64,000 nt of DNA from the NCBI GenBank assembly GCA_009767595.1, contig VSDK01015592.1, positions 272,211-336,210 on the forward strand. Direction: 5' to 3'. Positions 58,901-64,000 of the stretch are shown piece after piece. Made by a program: the position numbers and the translations under genes. Numbering within the stretch: the stretch's first letter is position 1; each line of letters begins with the position of its first letter. Origin of the DNA: Symbiodinium kawagutii (lineage: Eukaryota > Sar > Dinophyceae > Suessiales > Symbiodiniaceae). Under the pieces are notes generated by a model. It ran no database searches and was not told where the DNA came from. It saw only the letters and a program-made list of their open reading frames with translations.

Positions 58901-58961
58901 GGAGCCCCTGACCGACAAGGCCGCAGAAGAATTTGAAGAGATAGCTCGAGCAACTGAGTAG
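37910..58961 (+). CDS. Transaldolase / fructose-6-phosphate aldolase-like protein (TalC/FSA type), 12 exons
   Basis: Class I aldolases of this family act by a Schiff-base lysine on sugar phosphates in the pentose phosphate pathway; which activity this one has is not decided by sequence. The twelve exons sum to 864 nt, 287 residues plus TAG, with consistent phase throughout. Motifs in order: RLFLDTADV (catalytic Asp region), FHGVTCNPAILKKDG, HLATQAKQM, IVIKVPAT (Schiff-base Lys, codon 48398-48400), LTACYNSKQA, VEYVAPYLGRM, RVIVASIRD, LDTFTFSPKVA, and a C-terminal EPLTDKAAEEFEEI. The first exon encodes a leader with hydrophobic AAVIAWVACCC, suggesting organelle or secretory targeting (inference). 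Donors are GT (five), GC (three) and GA (three). Introns run 0.7-3.3 kb and make up about 96% of the span. Confidence 0.9.
38530..38639. repeat. Foldback element, family A
   Basis: Left GGTGGTTCGAAAATAGGGGT; right TTTTTCGGGGTTCCCTATGG. In transaldolase intron 1, 51 nt before exon 2. Confidence 0.6.
38691..38791 (+). CDS. Transaldolase exon 2: YIPILGKES..RLFLDT
   Basis: CTCAG|GTCTGG to ACG|GTGCGG. Ends in LFLDT, the first strand of the barrel with the catalytic Asp. Confidence 0.85.
40379..40446 (+). CDS. Transaldolase exon 3: ADVKACEELLPLG..GVTCNP
   Basis: ATCAG|GCTGAT to GC|GATGCT. The GA donor is required to give NPAILKKDG with exon 4; the unspliced frame reads NPAMLGW instead. Confidence 0.85.
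40555..40695. repeat. Diverged ~60-bp tandem repeat (first block)
   Basis: Three units sharing ACCCTGG.GTTCTTATTTA..ATAAGGGATTCA..CCATGGACG. Confidence 0.7.
41165..41390. repeat. Diverged ~60-bp tandem repeat (second block)
   Basis: Units sharing GGCAACCCTGAGGTTCT..AATAAGGG / TATAGGAGATGTCA.A. It belongs to the same family as the block at 40555-40695, separated by 470 bp. In transaldolase intron 3. Confidence 0.7.
42464..42546 (+). CDS. Transaldolase exon 4: ILKKDGVPCTVDAVKELAET
   Basis: CCCAG|GATATT to CTC A|GTTCCT. The 3' end holds a 15-bp tandem duplication (GTGCTCAGTTCCTCg/a) giving two in-frame donors, 42532 and 42547. The longer form fits family spacing better. Confidence 0.85.
42585..42771. 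repeat. Dispersed element, family B (long copy with internal duplication)
   Basis: Left ATGGCTATGGATCGATATTT; right GGGGTTTTGACCCACAGCCA. The middle contains the ACCAACAAT..GGGAAAAC block twice, so it is 187 bp rather than about 120. It begins 38 nt after exon 4. Confidence 0.7.
44301..44667. mobile_element. TIR element carrying TTTAGGG-like repeats, 9-bp target duplication
   Basis: Bounded by direct repeats TATCATTAC (44292-44300 and 44668-44676). Ends share an inverted repeat around GCAAAC.CCCCAGTT.GCCC. The left end is also a hairpin on its own (CAAACCCCCC..GTTCGCCC / GGGCGAAC.GGGGGGTTTG), as is the right end (GGGCAAAC/GTTTGCCC). The interior 44345-44505 is degenerate telomere-like TTTAGGG/TTTATGG DNA. 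No transposase is present. It lies in transaldolase intron 4. Confidence 0.75.
44995..45038 (+). CDS. Transaldolase exon 5: HLATQAKQMSSCAK
   Basis: GGAAG|TCCACC to AAA|GCTGGG (GC donor). Corresponds to the family 'VmATtaegM' segment. Confidence 0.7.
45085..45197. repeat. Foldback element, family A
   Basis: Left GGTGGTTTCTCAAGCCATGG, right GGAGGTACCCGAATTGTGAG; starts 46 nt after transaldolase exon 5. Confidence 0.65.
45297..46480 (+). pseudogene. Unidentified, degraded coding block in transaldolase intron 5
   Basis: A 1.2-kb block of balanced composition. Plus-strand reading gives an acidic piece (QEEVLDLDPDNKPEEDSHEP.. to a stop near 45699) and, after stops, GKVKELAGQSIEQADEKICQ, stop, then LEEVILARLQQLEKKRRNQK and a Lys/Arg-rich tail to 46480. 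The minus-strand ORF 45297-45749 is probably a shadow. Likely an old inserted gene or element fragment; no domain recognised. Confidence 0.4.
46829..47007. repeat. Compound microsatellite: GGACCTT 7-mer, then GTT, then GTC
   Basis: About ten GGACCTT units (46829-46904), followed by (GTT)n to about 46943 and (GTC)n with interruptions. Open frames on both strands here are low-complexity artefacts. Confidence 0.9.
47707..47813. repeat. Foldback element, family A
   Basis: Left GGTGGTTTCATAAAATGGGG, right GGGTTCCCTATTTTGAGAAA; central ATAAATAAACCAGC. Confidence 0.7.
48314..48400 (+). CDS. Transaldolase exon 6: DADTLFKNGQDLAG..SKIVIK
   Basis: GTGCAG|GACGCC to AAG|GCGGGC (GC donor). Ends with the Schiff-base lysine; VP follows from exon 7. 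Confidence 0.8.
48663..48762. repeat. Foldback element, family C
   Basis: CTGGCTGGTGGTTTCATC at left, GCTGAAACCACCAACCAG at right. Confidence 0.75.
48773..48874. repeat. Dispersed element, family D (target of the LINE-like insertion)
   Basis: GCTGGAAATTCCACCATTTG at left and GGTGGATTCTCCCTTGCCAT at right, ending ACCAGAG. The LINE-like remnant inserted just beyond its 3' edge. Confidence 0.65.
48861..48891. repeat. Target-site duplication, left copy (31 bp)
   Basis: Starts TTAATATACCAGAGGC and ends ACTACCAATACA; identical to 50412-50442. Upstream, an extra 11-bp partial repeat (TTTTAATATAC) is present only on this side. Confidence 0.85.
49329..50059 (-). pseudogene. Helical C-terminal region of the LINE-like remnant
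   Basis: Minus-strand open frame containing FVPSMDGWLASNNARAAK, then leucine-rich helices (MVGKLLVLLSQLSLRHSLEI) and a charged tail ending ELVDQLAKIVHDQ before the stop at 49329. The open frame continues upstream to 50399, overlapping the zinc-finger frame out of register; that upstream part is likely a shadow. It is not a known catalytic domain. The length and balanced composition make it the longest coding-like stretch in the window. Confidence 0.55.
50014..50405 (-). pseudogene. Zinc-finger region of the LINE-like remnant
   Basis: Minus-strand frame with Cys/His clusters: FVCDC..C..H, NVCPWCRNVF with RGAQRHVQ and H..RC, then LLCPFCSKEH ending in H. It reads to a stop after VDGPESS. CPWC/CPFC pairs with downstream His suggest nucleic-acid-binding fingers. 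The same frame is open leftward of the element to about 50607 (Asn/Asp-rich), but that part is host sequence. The downstream domain is in another frame, so the original protein is frameshifted or came from two ORFs. Confidence 0.55.
50412..50442. repeat. Target-site duplication, right copy (31 bp)
   Basis: Identical to 48861-48891. With the preceding GCCATC shared too, the original target was the 3' edge of a foldback element ending ACCAGAG. Confidence 0.85.
50805..50912. repeat. Foldback element, family A, best-preserved copy
   Basis: Arms of about 30 bp, ATATGGTGGTTTCTCAAAAT.. and ..ATTTTGAGAAACCATCATAT, are near-perfect inverted repeats around a 45-bp middle. Total 108 bp. Confidence 0.85.
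50927..51014. repeat. Foldback element, family A, adjacent copy
   Basis: Fourteen bases right of the previous copy; left arm shortened to TGTTTCTCAAAAATAGCCGG, right GGGTCCCCCCATTTGAGAAA. Confidence 0.7.
51570..51596 (+). CDS. Transaldolase exon 7: 27-nt microexon VPATIEGLK
   Basis: CACAG|GTCCCT to AAG|GTGCAG. Completes IVIKVPATIEGLK, the most conserved motif of the family. Confidence 0.85.
52610..52717. repeat. Foldback element, family A
   Basis: ATATGGTGGTTTCTCAAAAT at left and ATTTTGAGAAGCACCCATAT at right, with GGGAACCCC/GGGTCCCC inside. Confidence 0.8.
53026..53119. repeat. Dispersed element, family D
   Basis: AGCTGGAAAATCACC at left, GGTGGATTTTCTCCAGCCAG and TCACCAGAGG at right. Confidence 0.65.
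53247..53337 (+). CDS. Transaldolase exon 8: RVCLTACYNSKQAIVAA
   Basis: GTCAG|GCGGCG to GCAG|GTGCGT. Matches the 'v..T..~s..Qa..Aa' strand and helix. Confidence 0.9.
53364..53450. repeat. Dispersed element, family E
   Basis: GCCAGGGGTATCCCTAAATC, then AAAGGGGGAGC, GAGCTACAGGGAGTGGT and CCAGATGGTAG. It starts 26 nt after transaldolase exon 8. Confidence 0.6.
54473..54528 (+). CDS. Transaldolase exon 9: GVEYVAPYLGRMNDQSK
   Basis: GCAAG|GTTTGG to AAG|GACTGA (GA donor). Reading through would hit TGA after one codon; splicing at GA gives SKDGFAE. Confidence 0.9.
55463..55596. repeat. Dispersed element, family B
   Basis: ATATATGGCGAGCTGGGTCA at left; GAAGTGACCCACAGCCATAT at right; GGGGATAATGACCAACAATG inside. 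Confidence 0.75.
56082..56210. repeat. Dispersed element, family B, ending 17 nt before exon 10
   Basis: ATGGGGCTATGGGTCAAGCT at left; GAACTGACCCACAGCCAT at right. The remaining intron after it is only GGGTCGTGTTGCCTCAG. Confidence 0.75.
56228..56345 (+). CDS. Transaldolase exon 10: DGFAECLQMQEIM..RVIVASIR
   Basis: CTCAG|GATGGC to AAAG|GCCGCG (GC donor). A foldback repeat ends only 17 nt before this exon. Confidence 0.9.
56479..56569. repeat. Foldback element, family C, short copy
   Basis: CTGGTTTCATATATTTTT at left, GGTTGAAAACACCAACCAG at right. Confidence 0.6.
57090..57207. repeat. Foldback element, family A
   Basis: ATATGGTAGTTTCTCAAAAT and ATTTTGAGAAACACCCATAT bound a 118-bp copy with GGTTTATTGCTAATAATG inside. 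Confidence 0.85.
57355..57832. repeat. CTA/CTG-rich trinucleotide array
   Basis: Nearly 480 bp of CTACTACTGCTACT- and ACAACTATT-type trinucleotide repeats just before transaldolase exon 11. It yields serine/valine/leucine-rich ORFs in several frames, none credible. Confidence 0.9.
57890..57939 (+). CDS. Transaldolase exon 11: LDTFTFSPKVARQLVE
   Basis: GTCAG|GCTTGG to GAG|GAACTG (GA donor), giving QLVEEPLT. A GT donor at 57934 would give QLEPLT instead. Confidence 0.85.
58392..58470. repeat. Dispersed element, family E
   Basis: GGAGCCAGGGGTATCCATAC, CCCTTGAAAGGGGGAGC, GGAGCTACCAAGAGTGG. In the last transaldolase intron. Confidence 0.6.
58902..58961 (+). CDS. Transaldolase exon 12: C-terminus and stop
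   Basis: TGTCAG|GAGCCC; reads EPLTDKAAEEFEEIARATE then TAG at 58959-58961. The acidic C-terminal helix is typical of the family. Confidence 0.9.
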   Translation, partial: EPLTDKAAEEFEEIARATE

Positions 58962-59377
58962 CTGTGCAGCCTCAAGTGGTTGCCGCAAACGTTCTGAAAC
59001 AACTTGTGGATAAGCACGGTTCACAATGATTCAATTGATGGTTGAGAATGGTTTAAACCGGTTAAACACTTGGTTGATCTTGATGGCTAAAGATAGTTGA
59101 TAGTACAGTGAATGATGGTTTGACAAGGTTCTATGAACCAACACTTGTGATTTCCCCTTAATCAACTCCCGTGCACGGCACCACTCTGAGAAGGACAGCT
59201 TTGAAATGCCGCCAATCAAGGCTCTACAGGGTGGCAGGTTGTCGAAAGGTCTCATACCATTGTGGAAATCATAGCAGTATGAAACCTAATCAGAGCACTG
59301 CAGACGGTTTGATCCCAAAAAACGGTATGGATTGATTCATTGGTGCTTAACTGCTTGGTCAATTCTTTGTCAATGCA

Positions 59378-59725
59378 TTGTCTAAGGTAGATGGTCCACA
59401 AGCTCTTCGCCAAAGGGGAAATTCTGAGCTGAGACTCCCACCTCGTTGCAGAACCAAGCATTTCCTTTACCCTTCAGGTAGAAATCCACTTCTTCAAGTC
59501 TGTCTCCCCAGCGGCTATAAATATCAGGGAAAGGCAACTTTTTCATGCAGCTATTGGGAAAGCCGAAGGCGAGCAAGTCCATTTTTGACTACTCGCTCCA
59601 AGGAAGAGGCTTTGAAGTCTATAGAATCTTGGGCATGGCAATGGTGGGAAACTCTCTCCCGCAGAACTCAGGCCTCTTTGACTGATGCTGATGCTGCAAA
59701 ACCAAGAAAGCGTTTGAGAACATAA
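59378..59725 (+). CDS. Unidentified 115-codon ORF downstream of transaldolase
   Basis: Starts MSKVDGPQALRQRGNSELRL and ends in a Trp- and Arg-rich tail (IESWAWQWWETLSRRTQASL then KPRKRLRT). It is unlike the flanking repeats in composition. It may be an element-derived remnant. The telomere-repeat TIR element begins 40 bp after its stop, and another open segment lies beyond that element. Confidence 0.3.
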   Translation: MSKVDGPQALRQRGNSELRLPPRCRTKHFLYPSGRNPLLQVCLPSGYKYQGKATFSCSYWESRRRASPFLTTRSKEEALKSIESWAWQWWETLSRRTQASLTDADAAKPRKRLRT

Positions 59726-59764
59726 GCACCAGCCGATGGTAGAGGCATCAAACATCTTCGCGCG

Positions 59765-60074
59765 AACCCTGACGTTTGCCCGCGCTTGACTTGGAGCATT
59801 TTCCCTACGTTCAAATTCCTGCGCAGGGCCGTTGTTTTTGAATTTCTAAGTTAATAAACCCAAACCATAAACCCTAGAACCCTAAACCCTAAAACCCTAA
59901 AACCCTAAACCCTAAAGCCATAAACCCTAAAACCTTCAACCTTAAACCCTAAAGTCCTAAACCACAAATCACTGCGTATTGCCAGTGGTTTTGCAACTTC
60001 TCTAAGCCATCTTGACTTTGCACAACATCCTCCATTGCAGTGCCGCTTTATGGGTGTGGGCAAACGTCCGGGTT
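59765..60074. mobile_element. Second TIR element carrying CCCTAAA-like repeats
   Basis: Terminal inverted repeats AACCCTGACGTTTGCCCGC (59765-59783) and GTGGGCAAACGTCCGGGTT (60056-60074) match at 17 of 19 positions. The interior 59858-59965 is degenerate CCCTAAA DNA, opposite in orientation to the copy at 44301. No clear target duplication was found. It sits between two ORF remnants downstream of the transaldolase gene. Confidence 0.7.
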
Positions 60075-60084
60075 GGGGCGGACA

Positions 60085-60248
60085 TAATTATCTTGGATCA
60101 AGATGTCTTAAGCCAAAAAGGCAAGATTGCTGAGAAACTCAAACCAGCCCTTGCAAAAAAAGACAGTGTTTCAATTAGTGGCTTGATGAAAAGATATTCT
60201 GGGAAGATCTGGGAAGCATTGATTCCCTGGGATGTGATCAGCTTTTGA
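60085..60248 (+). pseudogene. Open segment right of the telomere-repeat TIR element
   Basis: Reads DIIILDQDVLSQKGKIAEKL then KPALAKKDSVSISGLMKRYS and stops at 60248. The upstream part of this frame (60012-60080) lies within the TIR element, so the coding-looking portion is probably the rest of an interrupted sequence. No family recognised. Confidence 0.3.
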
Positions 60249-61486
60249 GTATGAGTAAGATTTTGGGAGAAGCATGCCCAGCTCTTGGTTTGCTCACACG
60301 TGGAACCTGCCTCCAGCCAATTTGAAGATGGCTGGCATCATATCTGATACCGGGGATGCCACCAAAATCGGTGGTTGACCCACAATAGTTGTGCCCGGCG
60401 GGGCCCTTCAGAGACGGTGGAAAACAGAGCGTGAGAACTGAGGGATTGTTTGCCAAAACGTGGAGAAAGCGGAAACAAAGCTGATGGGGTGGTATGTAAT
60501 TTGTGTTTTGGCTTTCAATTTACCTTATACTTATTACAATAACCAGCAAGAATATGTAGTGGTTCAATAGTGGTTCACCAATTCACATTGTTTGGTGATT
60601 TTTGCCGGATGCTATAACTTCATCTTGATTGTTGCTATTGGATCGTGATTCATGAATAATTATCCATAAATGAGGGTTTCCCGATTATCATTGGTGTCAT
60701 GAACAACTATTAACTTTATTTAGTTTATCCATGACCTTCCAGAGATTATTGTTCACCAATTTTTGGATGAGCCCTACTTGCAAATCATATGTGATCAATG
60801 ATAGTTTTTTGGGTATGATCCCAACCTTATCCTGGTACTTGGCGGCTTCCAACCATCCCATAAATGGTCTCCAAAATATCGTTATACTCGTTGGTTATCG
60901 TTGGCTGTCTCCTTCATGTCTTTTATTGTCGCGACACCATCATTGATGTTCTGAACCCACCAGCAACAATTATCATCAACCCCAGTCTATTGTTCTACTG
61001 ATCCCCATTATTGATGCATATTGACGAGTACTTCCTAGGCAAAATTCCCCAAGTTGCAAGCAGGTGCCAGCCGCATTCCCACGAATGGCTTTACATATGA
61101 TTTATTTTCCCTCATAGTTGGGGACGATTGGTTGATTAACTCAGAATTTTTAGAAGAATTGCAACCACCAACCAGTCATTCATTTTCACCACCCATCCAT
61201 TAAAACCGTCTATACCCGTTAGTAAGCATCATCTGTAGCCATCTAGATTCAGGTTGCTGATACCAGTCATTGTGAAAATTATGGAATCTTCCCATAAATG
61301 TCACGATTATTCTCTGTGGTTCATGATGCCCGTTAGTGATACCAATGCTCATTATCAGATGATCAGTATATACCCAGTAAGCCTTGTATCACCAGTAATC
61401 AGTAGTAATTTCCATCAGCACCCCCTATGCCCTTATCACTTGGGCTTGTTTCTCAAGCCATAGGGAACCCTCAAAAATCATCGGTT

Positions 61487-61500
61487 TATTATTATTATTA

Positions 61501-61534
<34 letters not shown>

Positions 61535-61555
61535 ATATATATATATATATAGACT
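61487..61555. repeat. ATT then AT microsatellite inside a family A-like element
   Basis: TTATTATTATT run followed by ATATATAT, flanked by TTTCTCAAGCCATAGGGAAC (61449) and TTTTGGGGTACCCCAAGTTG (61584), so the microsatellite has expanded within a foldback repeat. Confidence 0.75.
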
Positions 61556-61617
61556 ATAGACTATAGATGATATGATATGGGATGATTTTGGGGTACCCCA
61601 AGTTGACTTAAGAACCC

Positions 61618-61770
61618 ACCAGTTGCTCAGCTCCTCGCATCACCGGTCCTCGCGTCACCGTTGTGTCACCTGGTGCCGCCCTTCGTCCCAAGCGTAGCAC
61701 CGGCGCGCCGTGCCGGTACGCGGACATGGCCGCGGAGAACAGGCAACATGGCGCGGAGTCGCCGGCGTTG
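61618..61770 (+). CDS. GC-rich island, possible exon of a third gene
   Basis: Abrupt GC-rich block following CTCAG. One plus frame is open throughout (SAPRITGPRVTVVSPGAAL..CRYADMAAENRQ); an ATG at 61724 (MAAENRQHGAESPALN) could be a start. The minus strand is also open, so strand and function are uncertain. By analogy with the other islands an exon is likely somewhere within it. Confidence 0.3.
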
Positions 61771-62379
61771 AATGGTTGGTTGTCCAGTGTGCAGTATGGT
61801 TTCAACAAGATTTAGCCAACAAACAGGATTTTCAAGATTTACAAGAATGGTCAGGTTAAATAGTAAACCCTTGAATGGTTGGTTTCCATCAAATGTTTCA
61901 AGGATTGACAAGGATTTACGAGGCAACCAAGGATTTATGAGGATAGTACCGTTCCAGTTTGTTGGTTGTCAAATGTTCGAAGGAATTACACGCCATAGAA
62001 GTCTGAGGTATGACTGACCAAACAATGAGGGAGGAGCCGATGTTGACCATTGTCAATCTTGATATGTGTAAATTTAGATCTATGCACCGTTTTCTTTGAA
62101 AGATAAACACATAAGCGTACAGATGCAGATGTGTGTTGATAACCCTGCCGTTGATTTGCCAAATGAGTTTGAACCCGTATGTTTCAATCAATGATGGGTT
62201 GATGACAAAACAATCAATGGTTGACGAGGCCGTCAGATATGTGATGATCAATCTGATCTAAAAACAGGCTACTTGGCTACTTATATATAAGTTAATTATT
62301 GCCTGATCAACAAAGAGCTGTGACACAGTGCTGTATGAGCTGTTCTGTTTGCAAACTCTTTGACACGGCTGTGCTCAGG

Positions 62380-62455
62380 GGTGGCGCCCGTGTGACCCTG
62401 GTCCGGACACTCAATTGGCGGTGCTGGCGATGTGGCAGATAGCAAGGTGGTGCCG
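62380..62455 (+). CDS. GC-rich island, possible exon
   Basis: GTGCTCAG acceptor, then frames reading GGARVTLVRTLNW or WRPCDPGPDTQLAVLAMWQI, with donors at 62416 (CG|GTGCTG) or 62442 (AG|GTGGTG). No family recognised. Confidence 0.25.
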
Positions 62456-62550
62456 GAAAGATTGTCATGGAAATTCACATCTGTGGAGAGTGGCGCTTCG
62501 TAATGGTTTCTGACGGTTTCTAATGACTAGCAGATGGATCGATGGTGTAA

Positions 62551-62670
62551 ATGGCTGTGGGTCAAAACCCTTAGTCCCCCTGGTTCCCCTATCATCAACC
62601 AGGCTGTTTTCCCTATAGCTTTGCTGGTTATTATCCCCAGTGCTGGTTGCTTAAGAGCTTGACCCATGGC
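62551..62670. repeat. Dispersed element, family B, reverse orientation
   Basis: Left ATGGCTGTGGGTCAAAACCC, then CCCCTATCATCAACCAGG; right AGCTTGACCCATGGC. The reverse complement matches the other copies. Confidence 0.7.
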
Positions 62671-63059
62671 TAAACCAGGACCAATTGTGGTCGTGGTGAA
62701 GCATTCGCATTGGGCACATAGCTTGGGGAGCAATCCAGCTGCCGCGGTCGGTGACCTGAGATACTCCTCGTGGAAGTTTCACATGGCTTAGCCTGCTTGG
62801 ATGGGCAGCGGGGGATAGCTGGGGTTATAAGTTATAACCATGGTTGTAAGCCAGCCTATAAAGTAGCTGAACTAAGCCTTCGAAATCATGGTTAGTGACC
62901 ACTTACCAATGTGGGGGTGCACATCCAAGTGAAAAAAACACCATGTCCAAGGGCTGATTTAACGTCATGGTATGGCTTTTCCAGCCAGGGGAAGTTGGAA
63001 GACCCAGAGTAAACCATCAACTAACCATCAATAGACCATAAATTAACCATCATTAAAAT

Positions 63060-63125
63060 CATAATCATTATCATTATTTTCATCATCATCGTCATCATCA
63101 TCGTCATCGTCTTCGTCATCGCTAT
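63060..63125. repeat. ATC/GTC trinucleotide microsatellite
   Basis: CATCATCATCGTCATCATCATCGTC-type repeats. Confidence 0.85.
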
Positions 63126-63735
63126 CATTGTCATTTCTATCCAGCCCTTTTGGATTGCTAGAGGCCACTTGGTGAACCAGGCCCCTTCTATAGCCATTGG
63201 AACGTAAATCGCTTGGATATCATTCATGATCAGTTCAGCTTCGGTACCATGCAACCGCGGGCACATGCAAAAGATATACATTCACACATGTTTATGTACG
63301 GACATATGCATACATACACATCTAATGATGTTTGCATGCTTATGCGATGATGCACATAATATATAGTTATATACCTAGGGGACCCAGGTTCTTCGATGGG
63401 GACAGGGTGGGGTGGGGTGGGTTCAGTGCAAGCCATGTTGATGCCACGTGGGCATCATCCGTGGGGAAGCTGCGTGGCGGATGGGTTGGGGTGTGGCATG
63501 GTGATGTTCTCTTGCATTTGCAAAGCATGTTGATGCTAAGGGATGGAGTGGGAGTGGGGCGGGGGGGTATATATTTAAGTTTTTAACTGTTGATCTATAC
63601 ATCACATATATGTATTAATTGATATGATTTAATTAGTATAATTACACCATATATACATCTATGTAAATATTTGCGCCAATGTAGGTATACCGCAACGCAA
63701 ACAACTTCGTAAAGGCTTCCGCATAGCGGCGGCAG

Positions 63736-63990
63736 ATGGAATTCCAGCTCTTCAGAGCGATGCAGCCCAGGCAAATTCCTTCGCTGAAATGTCTTTCCCA
63801 TCAAGAGCATATTGACACCATTATCTCTAATCCTGAAGGGCGGCCTCATGAAATCCAAGGTCGATTTTCTGTGCGACCTTATCAAACACGGTCGTGCGCG
63901 GTGACGCCGCCGCAGAAGCGTTGGCGACAGAAGCCCGAGCCTGCAGCCTACCACTGCTGCCCAGAGCCTGGGTCGTTCCAGGTCGGGTAG
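63736..63990 (+). CDS. Unidentified 84-codon ORF at the right edge
   Basis: Starts MEFQLFRAMQPRQIPSLKCL and ends EPGSFQVG before TAG. The last part (63880-63990) is a GC-rich island like true exons, and the minus strand is also open. It may be an exon of the possible third gene rather than a free-standing ORF. Confidence 0.25.
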   Translation: MEFQLFRAMQPRQIPSLKCLSHQEHIDTIISNPEGRPHEIQGRFSVRPYQTRSCAVTPPQKRWRQKPEPAAYHCCPEPGSFQVG

Positions 63991-64000
63991 CCATGGGTAG

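Larger units (their letters stand above)
58962..61617. other. Intergenic region after transaldolase
   Basis: Apart from the ORF remnants and the TIR element listed, it contains AT-rich DNA (60500-61440) with sparse TTGGTTGAT-type repeats. No exon is supported. Confidence 0.5.

Noticed and set aside
1..64000. Dinoflagellate spliced-leader RNA, tRNA or 5S rRNA genes
   Set aside because: I found no convincing match to the conserved spliced-leader sequence, tRNA arms or 5S boxes by eye; a covariance-model scan would be decisive.

Overview
The window looks like nuclear DNA of a dinoflagellate, probably Symbiodiniaceae or a relative (inference). The signs are: short GC-rich coding islands about every 1-3 kb in AT-rich, repeat-filled DNA; splice donors that are GT, GC or GA with AG acceptors usually followed by G; degenerate TTTAGGG/CCCTAAA tracts; two genes tail-to-head on the + strand; and LINE-like debris. 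Exons are too short for ORF calling, so I rebuilt two genes by chaining islands on splice phase and family conservation.

Gene 1 (before 2643 to 35308, +) encodes the HECT catalytic domain of an E3 ubiquitin ligase. I place 21 exons of 21-112 nt. They sum to 1104 nt (367 codons plus stop) and run in HECT order, including the catalytic-Cys motif LPTAHTC at 30333-30353 and a typical C-terminal tail. The 5' part lies left of the window.

Gene 2 (37910-58961, +) appears complete: 12 exons summing to exactly 864 nt (287 aa plus stop) encode a transaldolase/fructose-6-phosphate-aldolase-like protein (TalC/FSA type) with a hydrophobic N-terminal leader. The Schiff-base lysine motif IVIKVP is formed across a splice junction. 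Only about 4% of its 21 kb span is coding. Six of its eleven introns start with GC or GA.

The introns hold several families of short foldback (MITE-like) elements; two TIR elements carrying telomere-like repeats, one with a 9-bp target duplication; a 5'-truncated minus-strand LINE-like insertion with a 31-bp target duplication in transaldolase intron 6; minisatellites; microsatellites; and decayed ORFs of unknown origin. After 58961 there is repeat DNA, ORF remnants and possible exons of a third gene that I cannot identify. An assembly gap lies at 9397-9455.

No tRNA, rRNA, CRISPR array or prokaryotic operon was seen. The most notable points are the homology-supported GA and GC donors, whose dinucleotide is often repeated at the start of the downstream exon, and the telomere-repeat-bearing TIR elements.
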